From Gluconacetobacter dulcium (GTDB lineage: Bacteria > Pseudomonadota > Alphaproteobacteria > Acetobacterales > Acetobacteraceae), in NCBI RefSeq assembly GCF_014174165.1, contig NZ_JABEQN010000001.1, forward strand, positions 186,001 to 250,000: a stretch of DNA of 64,000 nucleotides, read 5' to 3'. The notes below the pieces were generated by a model, which saw only the letters and a list, made by a program, of their open reading frames with translations, searched no databases and was not told where the DNA came from. Below, one piece after another: positions 26,426 through 35,464 of this stretch. Every line of letters starts with the position of its first letter. Within the stretch, counting starts at the first letter, position 1. The translations under genes and the position numbers were made by a program.

Positions 26426-26994
26426 GCCATCCTCACCTGGCAACAGGACAATGCATGCGCGCCGCATCGTTCCCGCTTTTTGACAGGTGACAGAATCCGT
26501 CCGCCACGACGAAAAGCCGCCCTCCGAAGCGGTATCGATGGCACCCGATCTGCAATAAGATTTAACGACTTATTAATTGATTTACGTCATGTCCAATAGC
26601 GATATCCCGGGGTATGGGAGACCTTCTTCCGACCATCCCTTCGGGACATGCCCGTTCCGGCGGCGGTAGACAAAGCGAGAATGGCCAACAGGCAATGCAA
26701 GCGTTCGAAGTTGGCGAGCAATACCGTATGCAAGGACCACTTCCTGCCTTCCGGCTCCGCGCCGGCTGGCTGGCCATCCCTCCTTCGTCCCTGACACACA
26801 TTCGGATAGAATCACCCGTTTACAAGGTTCCCACAGGGCCTTGGAGAACAGGCATCAGCCCATTATCCTCGGCGCAAGCCAAGAGGCAGCCGTGAAAAGC
26901 CATCGGGATCCGGCATTCCGCCCGAAGCGAGACCGTATGCGCGCGGCTCCACATGACGGCGCCCCGCCAGATGCGTAAGGAAAGTTAGGTCAGC
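26426..26994. other. intergenic space between fliP and the chemotaxis operon
   Basis: These 569 bp contain a CtrA-type site at 26562-26576, in a small AT-rich island around 26555-26595, and a weak hairpin (ATGCG/CGCAT near 26455). The reverse-strand frames around 26560-26815 show no family features. The promoter of the chemotaxis operon should be here; AAGGAAAG before the ATG at 26995 is its ribosome site. Confidence 0.45.
26562..26576. promoter_or_regulatory. candidate CtrA-binding site TTAA-N7-TTAA
   Basis: The full consensus TTAA-CGACTTA-TTAA is present, with exact 7-bp spacing. CtrA is the alphaproteobacterial response regulator that controls flagellar and chemotaxis genes in many orders. 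The site lies 419 bp before the mcp start in a GC-rich background where TTAA is rare. It is the only full match noticed in the intergenic spaces. Confidence 0.55.
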
Positions 26995-28497
26995 ATGTTG
27001 AATTGGCTGTATCGGGACGCACCGTTCCGAGGCAAGATCAGAACGGTGATGCTGGGTCTGGAAGCATATCTCCTGCTTCAGATCGTTATCGAGGTCGTTG
27101 GATATTTGGTCCATGAGCCGATCCAGCACATGTTCGTCGTGAATATGTGCGCCCTCGCTTTCGGCGCGATCGTCGTCCAGATCATCTGGTTCATGCTGAC
27201 CCGCGTGGTCACCGAGCCGCTTGAAACCCTCACCGACCTGGGTGAGCAGCTCGGCCGCGGAGATATTCGCGGGAGTATTCCCTTTCTCGAGAACAAGGAC
27301 TGCACCGGCCGCATGGCCCGCGTGATGGTCGAGTTTGCGCGCAGCCTGCAGGAACAGCAGCAGGCGCAGACCCGCCAGTCCGCCATGGCCGAGGAAATCA
27401 AGCAGTCCCTCGAACATAGCCAGGCCCGCGACAAACAGACCCACGAAGTGATCGACGCACTTGGATCCGCCCTGGCGGACATGGCCCGCGGCGACCTCCG
27501 GAGCCGGATCACCTCCAATATCTTCGACGGCGAGTTCGCTCCCCTGCGCGATGCGTTCAACAATTCGGCGGCGCACCTGAACGACGCACTGCGCGCCCTG
27601 GCAAGCAATTCCGAATTGATCGCGACGGGCGCCACGGAAATCTCGACCGCGTCCGACGATCTGGCGAAACGCACGGAGAAGCAGGCCGCCAATCTCGGTC
27701 AGGCCGCTGCTTCGGTCCGCACCATTACCGATGGCGTCCAGCGCACCGCCAAAGCCAGCACCGAGGCCAGTGCGGAAGCAAAACAGTCTCTGGACAAGGT
27801 GAAATCCGCCACTGCCGTCATGACCGAAACGACGCAGGCGATGGATGGCATCAAGAAATCATCCGATGCGATCGGCGAGATCATTTCTGTCATCGACGGC
27901 ATCGCTTTCCAGACCAACGTGCTGGCCCTGAATGCGGGTGTCGAAGCGGCACGGGCCGGTGATGCAGGCCGCGGCTTCGCCGTGGTCGCGCAGGAAGTCA
28001 GGTCCCTTGCCGAAAAATCGGCCAAATCCGCCAGTGAGATCAAGCGCCTGATTTCAGTTTCGGCCGATCAGGTCGACAAGGGTGTCGATCTGGTCCAGCA
28101 GACCGGCCGTTACCTGAACGAATTTGCCGGCAGCACGCAGAATATTTCGACGCGGGTCGAAGAAATTTCCGTCTCCACTCGCGATCAAGCCCAGCGCCTG
28201 TCCGAAGTCACGGCGGCGATCGGCGACATGGACCAGGTGACGCAGCAGAACGCCGCGATGGTCGAGGAAACGACGGCTGCCAGCCATAACCTGACGGCGG
28301 AAACCAGAACGCTGACCCAGACCATCAGCCGGTTCAAAGTCGGTAATGACCGTCGGGAAAACATGTTCGACGAAAGCACCGTCACGATTCCGTCGGCGCG
28401 CGCCCCCGCGCCCAAGCCCTCCCGGTCGTCCACAGTCAGCCCGTCGGCAACGGCGCTCCTGACCACGTCCTCCGATCAGGGATGGGAAGATTTCTGA
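26995..28497 (+). CDS. methyl-accepting chemotaxis protein with minimal sensor region
   Basis: The 500-residue protein has two membrane helices close together (about 22-43 and 50-70), so there is almost no periplasmic sensor domain. A HAMP-like region (residues 71-125 and a second near 150-200) leads to the signalling domain. Its hairpin tip reads [34 protein letters not shown], the CheA/CheW contact. The C-terminus ends GWEDF, resembling the NWETF pentapeptide that tethers CheR and CheB in enteric receptors. It heads the chemotaxis operon. The ligand is unknown; with so little periplasm it may sense redox, membrane or cytoplasmic state. Confidence 0.93.
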   Translation: MLNWLYRDAPFRGKIRTVMLGLEAYLLLQIVIEVVGYLVHEPIQHMFVVNMCALAFGAIVVQIIWFMLTRVVTEPLETLTDLGEQLGRGDIRGSIPFLENKDCTGRMARVMVEFARSLQEQQQAQTRQSAMAEEIKQSLEHSQARDKQTHEVIDALGSALADMARGDLRSRITSNIFDGEFAPLRDAFNNSAAHLNDALRALASNSELIATGATEISTASDDLAKRTEKQAANLGQAAASVRTITDGVQRTAKASTEASAEAKQSLDKVKSATAVMTETTQAMDGIKKSSDAIGEIISVIDGIAFQTNVLALNAGVEAARAGDAGRGFAVVAQEVRSLAEKSAKSASEIKRLISVSADQVDKGVDLVQQTGRYLNEFAGSTQNISTRVEEISVSTRDQAQRLSEVTAAIGDMDQVTQQNAAMVEETTAASHNLTAETRTLTQTISRFKVGNDRRENMFDESTVTIPSARAPAPKPSRSSTVSPSATALLTTSSDQGWEDF

Positions 28498-28796
28498 TGA
28501 CCGCTGACGTCGAGACGCCCGCCGTGCCCTCCACCGCGCCGGTGCCATTGCCGGAACGCCTGGACACCGCGACGGTCGGGGTGCTCAAGGGTCTTGTGCA
28601 GCAGGCCGAGGCGACGGAATCCGCTCTGGATGCCTCAGGCGTTGCCTATGTCGGCGGGCTGTGTCTTCAGGTTCTTCTGGCAAGCGGTCGCCCCCTGGTC
28701 GCGCCGTCGGAGAAAGTCAGGGAAGCGTTCGCCCTTTTTGGGGTCAGTGAATTCCTGTCAGAACCGTCCACTCCCTCTAGCGAGCTTTCAGCATGA
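28497..28796 (+). CDS. small STAS-domain protein of the chemotaxis operon
   Basis: The 99-residue protein is a lone STAS-type domain: LPERLDTATVGVLKGLV, a central ALDASGVAYVGGLCLQVLLASG (the phosphorylatable-Ser loop of anti-anti-sigma factors lies at ASG) and EKVREAFALFGVSEFL. The ATG overlaps the mcp stop by 1 bp (TGATG), and its own stop overlaps cheY, so it is tightly coupled. Such proteins are common first partners in alphaproteobacterial che operons; their role is not well defined, possibly adapting receptor-kinase output. Confidence 0.85.
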   Translation: MTADVETPAVPSTAPVPLPERLDTATVGVLKGLVQQAEATESALDASGVAYVGGLCLQVLLASGRPLVAPSEKVREAFALFGVSEFLSEPSTPSSELSA

Positions 28797-29176
28797 CGGA
28801 AAAAAAAATTTTGCGTGTCCTGACGATAGATGACTCCCGAACCATGCAAGGCATGCTGCGCAAGGCGTTGGAAGAAGCCGGCTACGATGTCATTCAGGGG
28901 GGGGACGGTGTCGAAGGCATCGAAGTTCTGGAAAGCGCCGATCCCCCGCCCAATGTGATTATTACGGATATCAACATGCCGCGCATGGATGGCTTCGGCG
29001 TGATTGAGGCCGTTCGCAAGATGCCCGCCTTCAAGCATCTGCCGGTTATCGTTCTGACCACCGAAAGCGATCCGGAAAAGAAGGCCCGCGCCAGAGCAGC
29101 CGGCGCGACAGGATGGATCATCAAACCCTTCAGCTCCGACAGCCTGGTTGCGGCGATCCGTCGGGTAACAGCCTGA
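28793..29176 (+). CDS. cheY: chemotaxis response regulator CheY
   Basis: A single receiver domain of 127 residues: acidic pair D13-D14, phospho-acceptor D59 (IITDINMPRMDG), conserved Thr in VLTTES and Lys in IIKPFS. It should carry the phosphate from CheA to FliM. It overlaps the STAS gene by 4 bp and precedes cheA. It contains an A9 tract (28800-28808) at its very start and a G8 tract (28897-28904), both potential slippage points. Confidence 0.93.
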   Translation: MTEKKILRVLTIDDSRTMQGMLRKALEEAGYDVIQGGDGVEGIEVLESADPPPNVIITDINMPRMDGFGVIEAVRKMPAFKHLPVIVLTTESDPEKKARARAAGATGWIIKPFSSDSLVAAIRRVTA

Positions 29177-29192
29177 AGAAAGGGGGAACGGC

Positions 29193-31490
29193 ATGAGTTC
29201 CGATATGGATGATATCCTCCAGATCTTCTTCCAGGAATGTGACGAGCAGTTACAGGAGCTCGAACGCGGGCTTTCCGCATTGTCGGATGGCGAGTCCGAA
29301 CATGAGACCGTCAATGCCGTCTTTCGTGCCGTTCATTCGATCAAGGGCGGCGCTGCGTCTTTCGGACTGGATAATCTTGTCCGGTTCGCCCACGTCTTCG
29401 AAAATTCCCTCGATGGCCTGCGTTCGGGGCGTTTTGCGCCGACTCATGATGTCGTCAAGGTTTTCCTCAAAGCCATGGATGTCCTGAGCGATCTGGTCAA
29501 CGAGGCCCGTGGCGGGGCCACGGTCGACTCGGCGCGCGTCGCCGAAAGCCATGCCGAACTGGCCGACATCAGCGGCACCGGCGGCAACCAGAACGCCTCG
29601 CAGGCCGCGACGACCGAAGACGTCATTCCAGCGGATTTCTCGCCCGTCCCCATGGATTTCGAGCCCGTTCCCACGGATTTCGAACCGGTCCCCTTTGATT
29701 TTGACTTTGGCGAAGAAGAAGCCACCCCGGCTGCCGCATCGCTGCTCGTGACTTTTCGGCCTCACGACGCACTGTATGAGCGCGGAGATGACGCAAGGAA
29801 CATCCTGATCGGCCTGACCGATCTCGCTCGTGAATGTGACGGAGAGATCCAGACCACCTGCGATCGATCGGCCCTGCCTCCTCTCACCGATCTGCTGCCT
29901 GACAAATCATACCTCTCCTGGCAGGTCGTTCTGCCGCCCGCAGTTTCCGAGGACAGCGCCAATGCGGTCTTCGACTGGGTCAGCGAAGATTGCGATTTTT
30001 CGATCGTCCGTGAAGGAGCCGAGGCCGCTGCGCCCCAGGAACCCCCGGCAGAACAGCCGGAACCAGCCGAGGTGGTCGCCGTCATGCCGCCCGTGGAAGA
30101 CCACGAGGCGCCGCCCCCTGCTCCGGCGCCTTCAGTAGCGCACCCGATCCAGATACTCTCCCCCCTGCCTGCTCCGGCAACGCCAGATGCGCATCCCGGC
30201 CCCTCCCCAGCCGGCAGCGCAGCGTCGTCAACGGCCAATGGTGCCGCCCAGACTGCCGCCCGCAAGCCCGAACAAGCCTCGATCCGCGTCGACCTGCACC
30301 GGATTGACGATCTGATGGACCTGGTCGGCGAACTGGTGATTGCGCAGGCGGCAATCGAATCCCTCTCCCGCCGGACCGATGCGGCCGGACAGCACGAACT
30401 GGTCCAGAGCATCAGCAGCATGCAGTCGCTGACGCGCGATATCCAGGACGCCGTCATGGCGGTCAGGGCCCAGCCCGTCCGCGCCGTCTTCCAGCGCATG
30501 CAGCGCGTGGTGCGCGAAGCGTCCTCCATGACTCACAAGGACATCGTCCTGACGCTTGAGGGCGAGGATACGGAAGTCGACCGGACACTGGTCGAAAAGC
30601 TGACCGATCCGCTGACCCACATGCTGCGGAACGCGGTGGATCACGGCATTGAAAGCCCGGAAGCCCGCATCGCCGCCGGCAAGCCGGCAGAAGGCCACAT
30701 CGTGCTGTCCGCCGAACATCGTTCCGGCCGGATCCTGATCACCATCAAGGACGACGGCGCAGGCATCAACCGTCAGCGCGTCTTCGAAACGGCTGTCAAA
30801 CGGGGCGTTATCCCGGCAGATGCGGTCCTGTCGGATGAAGAGATCAATAACCTGATCTTCATGCCCGGTTTCTCGACGGCCGCGCAGGTTTCCAACCTCT
30901 CCGGCCGCGGCGTGGGCATGGATGTCGTCAAGCAGGCCATTCAAAGCCTGGGCGGCAGGATCTCGATCAGCAGCGTGCCCGGCAAGGGAACCACATTCGG
31001 TTTCAGCCTGCCCCTGACATTGGCCATTCTCGACGGCATGCTGATCTCTGCCAGCGGATCGACCATGGTCATTCCGATCTCGTCGGTCATCGAAACCATG
31101 ATCGTCAATCAGAGCGATGTCTACGCCCTGCCCGACGGCAGCAACGTGATTTCCATCCGTGGCGACTGCATGCCGCTGATTCCCCTGGCGACAGTCCTGA
31201 AACTGTCCAACTCCTCGACTCCGGATAGCCTCGATGCCTCGGTCATCCTCGTCGTCGAGAACGAATCCGGCGCCCGGGCTGCCCTCATCGTTGACGAAAT
31301 CCGTGACCAGACGCAGGTCGTCATCAAGAGCATCGAGAGCAATTACCGGCAGATATTCGGCGTGTCGGCGGCAACCATCCTCGGTGACGGCAGCGTTTCC
31401 CTGATCCTCGACGTCTCGGCACTGGTGGCCTCGGCCATTGGACATATCGACATCAAGCCATCAAACATCCGCGCCGAACTGGCAGCCTAG
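29193..31490 (+). CDS. cheA: chemotaxis histidine kinase CheA
   Basis: The 765-residue kinase has the P1 Hpt domain with phospho-acceptor His48 (FRAVHSIKGGAASFG). A Pro/Phe-rich linker (FSPVPMDFEPVPTDFEPVPFDF, three imperfect repeats near 148-170) follows, then a P2-like domain (about 185-275) and a long Pro/Ala linker. P3 starts near residue 365 (IRVDLHRIDDLMDLVGELVI). The P4 ATPase has HMLRNAVDHGIE (N box), DDGAGINRQRV (G1) and GRGVGMDVVKQAI (G2). The CheW-like P5 is at the end. Receptor-bound CheA autophosphorylates and passes phosphate to CheY and CheB. Confidence 0.97.
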   Translation: MSSDMDDILQIFFQECDEQLQELERGLSALSDGESEHETVNAVFRAVHSIKGGAASFGLDNLVRFAHVFENSLDGLRSGRFAPTHDVVKVFLKAMDVLSDLVNEARGGATVDSARVAESHAELADISGTGGNQNASQAATTEDVIPADFSPVPMDFEPVPTDFEPVPFDFDFGEEEATPAAASLLVTFRPHDALYERGDDARNILIGLTDLARECDGEIQTTCDRSALPPLTDLLPDKSYLSWQVVLPPAVSEDSANAVFDWVSEDCDFSIVREGAEAAAPQEPPAEQPEPAEVVAVMPPVEDHEAPPPAPAPSVAHPIQILSPLPAPATPDAHPGPSPAGSAASSTANGAAQTAARKPEQASIRVDLHRIDDLMDLVGELVIAQAAIESLSRRTDAAGQHELVQSISSMQSLTRDIQDAVMAVRAQPVRAVFQRMQRVVREASSMTHKDIVLTLEGEDTEVDRTLVEKLTDPLTHMLRNAVDHGIESPEARIAAGKPAEGHIVLSAEHRSGRILITIKDDGAGINRQRVFETAVKRGVIPADAVLSDEEINNLIFMPGFSTAAQVSNLSGRGVGMDVVKQAIQSLGGRISISSVPGKGTTFGFSLPLTLAILDGMLISASGSTMVIPISSVIETMIVNQSDVYALPDGSNVISIRGDCMPLIPLATVLKLSNSSTPDSLDASVILVVENESGARAALIVDEIRDQTQVVIKSIESNYRQIFGVSAATILGDGSVSLILDVSALVASAIGHIDIKPSNIRAELAA

Positions 31491-31532
31491 CAAGACCATA
31501 CTGGCGTTCGACATTTAAGCAGGGAACCGACC

Positions 31533-32003
31533 ATGACGGAACAGACAGAGCTCAAAGAAGCCACGGACACCAAGATCGTTAAGATGATCGTGTTTGCCAT
31601 CGGCGTGCAGGAATATTGCATTCCGATCCTCAGCGTTCGCGAGATCCGTGGGTTCGAGAAGACGACGACGTTGCCGTTTGCCCCTCCTTATGTCTGCGGA
31701 GCCATCAACCTGCGCGGGATCATCCTGACGGTGGTCGATCTCGCGGTCTATCTGAATGTGCCGCCGCAGACCGACAACCCGCGCCGCGTCGTGGTCATTG
31801 TCGAATCGAAGAATGGCGTCGTCTGCGGGCTCCTTGTGGATCGCGTTATCGACATGGCGGATATCAATCTGAACGATGTCCAGGCCGTGTCCGAAGACGG
31901 GAGTTGTCTGGGCGGCCTGGTCCTGGTCGACAATCGGATGATCGGTCTCCTCCGGCTGGAGACCGTCGTCGGACAACTGGTCACGGACACCATTTCCGAA
32001 TGA
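31533..32003 (+). CDS. cheW: chemotaxis coupling protein CheW
   Basis: The 156-residue protein is one CheW domain: IVFAIGVQEYCIPILSVREIRGFEKTTTLPFAPPYVCGAINLRGIILTVVDLAVYL, in two blocks over residues 17-73, then GLLVDRVIDMADI and a closing LLRLETVVG. It links receptors to CheA at the membrane. The cheR ATG overlaps its stop (ATGA). Confidence 0.96.
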   Translation: MTEQTELKEATDTKIVKMIVFAIGVQEYCIPILSVREIRGFEKTTTLPFAPPYVCGAINLRGIILTVVDLAVYLNVPPQTDNPRRVVVIVESKNGVVCGLLVDRVIDMADINLNDVQAVSEDGSCLGGLVLVDNRMIGLLRLETVVGQLVTDTISE

Positions 32004-32842
32004 AAGACCAGTTTCCGGTAAGCGAGTCCGAATATACCGATGCCGATTTCCAGAGAGTCCGGCAGATCGCGCGTGAACAGGCCGGCATCCATCTTCCCGC
32101 CACCAAAAAGGCTCTCGTCTATTCCCGGGTTTCCCGCAGGGTGCGCGAACTGAACCAGAGTTCGTTCCAGGCCTATCTGAATTTCGTAACGACGGCCGCC
32201 GGCCAGAACGAGATGCAGAACCTGATCTGCGCCCTGACCACCAACGTCACGAGTTTCTTCCGGGAACGGAGCCACTTCGATCATCTCGAATCCGTCGTGA
32301 TTCCGCAGATGGCCATGAAGGTCCGGGCCGGAAAACGCGGGCGGCTATGGTCGGCCGCCTGTTCCACGGGCCAGGAGCCCTGGAGCATCGCCATGTCGGT
32401 CATGACGGCGTTTCCCGACGCGGCCTCGCACGATTTTCGCATCCTTGCGACCGACATCAATGCCAATGTCGTCGCCCAGGCCACCGAGGGTACCTACAAC
32501 GCCGAAGAAATCGAAGGCATTCCCCCGGCCAGGAAATCTCAGTTCATGGAGCCTACCGGCAACGGCGATTACCGGTTTGACGGCCCGATCCGTCGCCTGC
32601 CCGCGTTCCGTGTCCTCAACCTCAATGCGTCCTGGCCGATCCAAGGGTCCTTTTCAGCCATTTTCTGCCGGAACGTCGTCATCTATTTCGATGACGCCAC
32701 CCGAGAACATCTTTGGCAGCGTCTGGCGGACAAGCTCGAACCCAATGGCTTTCTGTATGTCGGCCATTCCGAACGCGTATCCTGCGCAAGCCAATGCGGC
32801 CTGACACAGGTCGCTCCGACTATTTACCGAAAGGACCAGTAA
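32000..32842 (+). CDS. cheR: chemotaxis receptor methyltransferase CheR
   Basis: The 280-residue enzyme transfers methyl groups from SAM to receptor glutamates. The N-terminal helical domain (residues 10-75) carries KALVYSRVSRRVRELN and the TTNVTSFFRE motif. The SAM-binding domain shows LWSAACSTGQEPWSIAM, ILATDIN and AIFCRNVVIYFDD. The ATG at 32000 overlaps the cheW stop by 4 bp; the longer open frame upstream lies inside cheW in another frame and is not coding. Confidence 0.96.
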   Translation: MKDQFPVSESEYTDADFQRVRQIAREQAGIHLPATKKALVYSRVSRRVRELNQSSFQAYLNFVTTAAGQNEMQNLICALTTNVTSFFRERSHFDHLESVVIPQMAMKVRAGKRGRLWSAACSTGQEPWSIAMSVMTAFPDAASHDFRILATDINANVVAQATEGTYNAEEIEGIPPARKSQFMEPTGNGDYRFDGPIRRLPAFRVLNLNASWPIQGSFSAIFCRNVVIYFDDATREHLWQRLADKLEPNGFLYVGHSERVSCASQCGLTQVAPTIYRKDQ

Positions 32843-32845
32843 AGC

Positions 32846-33880
32846 GTGGAGAAGCCGATAAAGGTTCTCGTGGTTGACGACTCACGAACAGCAAGGGCAT
32901 TGATTCGGCGCTCTTTCGAGCAGCACCCCGACATCGTCATCTGCGGCGAGGCCGCGAACCCGATCGAAGCCCGGGATCTGATCATCAAGGATCAGCCAGA
33001 CGTCATCACGCTCGATGTCGAGATGCCGAGCATGAATGGCCTGCAGTTTCTCGACAAGATCATGAGGCTGCGCCCGATTCCCGTCGTCATGGTATCCGGT
33101 CTCACGGCCAGGGGCGCGGATATCGCGATCACGGCGCTCCAGATGGGCGCGTTCGACTGCTTTCCGAAACCCTCTTCCGTCATGCCGGGAGGCGATGCGT
33201 TTGCCGGCCTGGCTCGTCTCGTCCGACAGGCCGCCCATTCCCCGGTCGCGAAGTTTCAGCGCACCGAGCAGGGCGCCGCCCAGCACCAGAAATCATGGAC
33301 CCATGATTTCAAGCTGGTCGCGATCGGCGCATCGACGGGCGGCGTGGAAGCCCTGGAACAGGTCCTGTCGGGCTTTCCGCGCCAGAGCCCACCCATCGTC
33401 ATCTGCCAGCACATGCCAGCCCTGTTCACGGCGAGTTTCGCCAACAGACTGAACCAGAAGATCGAGGCTCTTTCCATCGGCGAAGCCAGGAATGGTGAGG
33501 TCCTCCTGCCCGGCACAGTCCGGATTGCCCCGGGAGGCGATCGCCATACAGCCGTGGAGCGACGCGACGGCCACTATGTCACACGCCTGCTGAAAGCCGC
33601 TCCGGTCAATGGACATTGCCCGTCCGTCGATGTCCTGTTTGACTCCGTCGCCGAGTCTGCGGGCAACCATGCCCTGGGCATCATCCTGACCGGAATGGGG
33701 CAGGATGGCGCCGAAGGCCTGCTTGCAATGCACCGGGCCGGAGCCTGGACAATTGCACAAGACAAGGCGTCTTCCGTCGTCTATGGAATGCCGCGGGTTG
33801 CAGCCGAGCTTGGTGCGACCTCCCAGATCGTCCCCCTTGGTCAGATCAGTGCTGCCGCCATGAACGCCCAAATACGCTGA
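32846..33880 (+). CDS. cheB: chemotaxis methylesterase CheB
   Basis: The 344-residue protein starts at GTG, three bases after cheR. The receiver domain has D11-D12 and phospho-acceptor D57 (LDVEMPSMNG). The methylesterase domain carries the catalytic Ser (IGASTGGVEAL), His (CQHMPALFT) and Asp (LTGMGQDGAEG). It removes methyl groups from, and deamidates, receptors. Normal length and domain order. Confidence 0.97.
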   Translation: MEKPIKVLVVDDSRTARALIRRSFEQHPDIVICGEAANPIEARDLIIKDQPDVITLDVEMPSMNGLQFLDKIMRLRPIPVVMVSGLTARGADIAITALQMGAFDCFPKPSSVMPGGDAFAGLARLVRQAAHSPVAKFQRTEQGAAQHQKSWTHDFKLVAIGASTGGVEALEQVLSGFPRQSPPIVICQHMPALFTASFANRLNQKIEALSIGEARNGEVLLPGTVRIAPGGDRHTAVERRDGHYVTRLLKAAPVNGHCPSVDVLFDSVAESAGNHALGIILTGMGQDGAEGLLAMHRAGAWTIAQDKASSVVYGMPRVAAELGATSQIVPLGQISAAAMNAQIR

Positions 33881-33981
33881 TACAAGCCGAACGACAGCGC
33901 GATCGTGCATCACAGCCACGCGCGCACAGCGAGTGATACCGGCGCCCCAGCCAGACTTAAAAAGGGAAAGAGGAGGAAAAA

Positions 33982-34371
33982 TTGCCCGCGGCTTCACAGA
34001 TCAGGGTCCTCATCGTCGATGACCAGTCTTCCATTCGCCAGATCCTGGCCAACAGCCTGTTGCAACTGGGTTTCGCCCATATCGCCCAGAGAAAGGACGG
34101 CAAGGAAGCCATTGAGTATCTTGCCCAGAACCCGACGCACCTCGTCATTTCCGACTTCAACATGCCTGTCATGGACGGTCTGGAACTGCTTCGTGGCGTT
34201 CGCGGCAATCCCAAGACTCAGAAGGTCGCCTTCATCATCCTGACCGGCGAAGCCAGCCGCGACCTCGTTCAGGAGGCCGTCAAGGCGGGGGTGAACAATT
34301 TTCTCGCCAAGCCCTACACGGTCGCGAAACTGCGGGAAGTGCTCGAGAAGGTATTCGGACCCATAACGTGA
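33982..34371 (+). CDS. second CheY-like response regulator
   Basis: A single receiver domain of 129 residues with D13-D14, phospho-acceptor D58 (VISDFNMPVMDG), Thr in ILTGEAS and Lys in LAKPYT. It begins at TTG with a strong AGGAGG eight bases upstream. Alphaproteobacteria often carry two or more CheY proteins, one acting on the motor and one as a phosphate sink; which is which cannot be told here. Its stop overlaps the cheD GTG by 4 bp. Confidence 0.92.
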   Translation: MPAASQIRVLIVDDQSSIRQILANSLLQLGFAHIAQRKDGKEAIEYLAQNPTHLVISDFNMPVMDGLELLRGVRGNPKTQKVAFIILTGEASRDLVQEAVKAGVNNFLAKPYTVAKLREVLEKVFGPIT

Positions 34372-34928
34372 CCCACGCATTGGCACCCACGACAGTTGTA
34401 CAGGGCGAAGTCGTCGTTTCGGACAATCCGTCTGCTCTTCTCACGACCCTTCTGGGGTCCTGCATTTCGGTGTGCATGTTCGATCCGGTGACGCAGGTCG
34501 GTGGTATGAACCATTTTCTCTTGCCCGGCGGGGGCGAGAGCCATGATGGCACGGCCATGCGTTTCGGTGTCAATGCCATGGAAAAGCTCATCAACGGCAT
34601 TCTCAAGGCGGGCGGCAAACGCGACCGCCTGCGCTGCAAGGCGTTCGGAGGGGCTGCGATCGTCCCGTCCCTCGGCCGCATCGGGCATGAAAACAGCGTT
34701 TTTGTCCGGCAATATCTGGCGGACGAAGGCATCCCCTGCATCGCCCAGAGCCTCGGAGGCACGCAGGCCAGGCGCGTGCGATTCTGGCCGACATCGGGGA
34801 AAGCCCAGCAGAACCTGATACAGGATGGCCAGGCCATCGTTCGTCAGGAAGAGGCCTATAACCGGCAGGAAGCCGAAGCCGAACGCAGATGGGCGCGCGA
34901 GGCCAGTTCCAGCATTGAACTGTTCTGA
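34368..34928 (+). CDS. cheD: chemoreceptor glutamine deamidase CheD
   Basis: The 186-residue protein begins at a GTG that overlaps the upstream stop. It has the CheD active-site pattern: LLGSCISVCMFDP with Cys32, GGMNHFLLPGG with His49, and the RFGVNAMEKLINGILKAGGKR segment. CheD deamidates receptor glutamines and, in many species, also interacts with a CheC/CheX phosphatase. The C-terminal 30 residues are a charged helix. Confidence 0.95.
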   Translation: MTHALAPTTVVQGEVVVSDNPSALLTTLLGSCISVCMFDPVTQVGGMNHFLLPGGGESHDGTAMRFGVNAMEKLINGILKAGGKRDRLRCKAFGGAAIVPSLGRIGHENSVFVRQYLADEGIPCIAQSLGGTQARRVRFWPTSGKAQQNLIQDGQAIVRQEEAYNRQEAEAERRWAREASSSIELF

Positions 34929-34956
34929 TCACCTGAGCGTGGAAAGAGAGACAGCG

Positions 34957-35343
34957 ATGACCATGCATTCCACCGTCACACAAGGGGCACCCCCTGTGAA
35001 AATCACGGTGCATGATACTGTCTTCAAGGTTCTGCGCCTTCTGGACATGGCCGGTGAAGAACTCACGAACGCCCAGCAGGCAGTCGCGGAATGCATGCGC
35101 GACACGTCCATGACCAGTTCGGAAATATGCCGCCTGCAAAAGCTGGACCTGGCAACGCAGACAGTCGCCTCCGCAGCGACAGTACTCAAGAACCTGATGT
35201 CTCTTGCCCCGACCGGCATCAAGGACACTGTCAGCGTGGCCCGCCTGTACGAGGGGATCACACTCGGCGACGTCGTGCAGGTGCTGAAGGGTGAAGACAC
35301 ACCGGGTCACACCACGACGCCCGGTGAAATGGACCTCTTTTAG
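34957..35343 (+). CDS. short CheZ-like protein, last gene of chemotaxis operon
   Basis: This 128-residue, mostly helical protein is not a clear member of any family by eye. In its main helix hairpin it carries D64-x3-Q68 (QKLDLATQTV), matching the spacing of the catalytic Asp/Gln pair of CheZ. It ends after a flexible Thr/Pro/Gly linker in GEMDLF, like the acidic-aromatic CheY-binding tail of CheZ. Together with its place after cheD this suggests a minimal CheY-P phosphatase. Enteric CheZ is about 214 residues, so this would be a short form. The stop codon TAG straddles the edge of a MITE-like element, so the original C-terminus may have been different. Confidence 0.55.
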   Translation: MTMHSTVTQGAPPVKITVHDTVFKVLRLLDMAGEELTNAQQAVAECMRDTSMTSSEICRLQKLDLATQTVASAATVLKNLMSLAPTGIKDTVSVARLYEGITLGDVVQVLKGEDTPGHTTTPGEMDLF

Positions 35344-35464
35344 GAGACTGCCTGAAAAAATCCTCTGGTGAGAGCGTGATGCCTGCTTCCAGCACCATCT
35401 GACTCACGCCCCGGCATTGCAGCCCGCCATGCTACCGCCAGCAGCGATTTTTGCAGACAGGCTC
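35343..35464. mobile_element. MITE-like element with terminal inverted repeats
   Basis: The left end GAGACTGCCTGAAAAAATC and the reverse complement of the right end, GAGCCTGTCTGCAAAAATC, agree at 16 of 19 positions. The element is flanked on both sides by TTA (35340-35342 and 35465-35467), fitting the 3-bp TNA target duplication of IS5-group elements. At about 122 bp it is far too small for a transposase, so it is a MITE or a deletion derivative. The left duplication plus the first base of the element makes the TAG stop of the preceding gene. Confidence 0.6.

Noticed and set aside
26455-26490. Hairpin ATGCG/CGCAT as terminator of the fliF-fliP operon
   Set aside because: Five-bp stem with the T-run about ten bases away; too weak to call.
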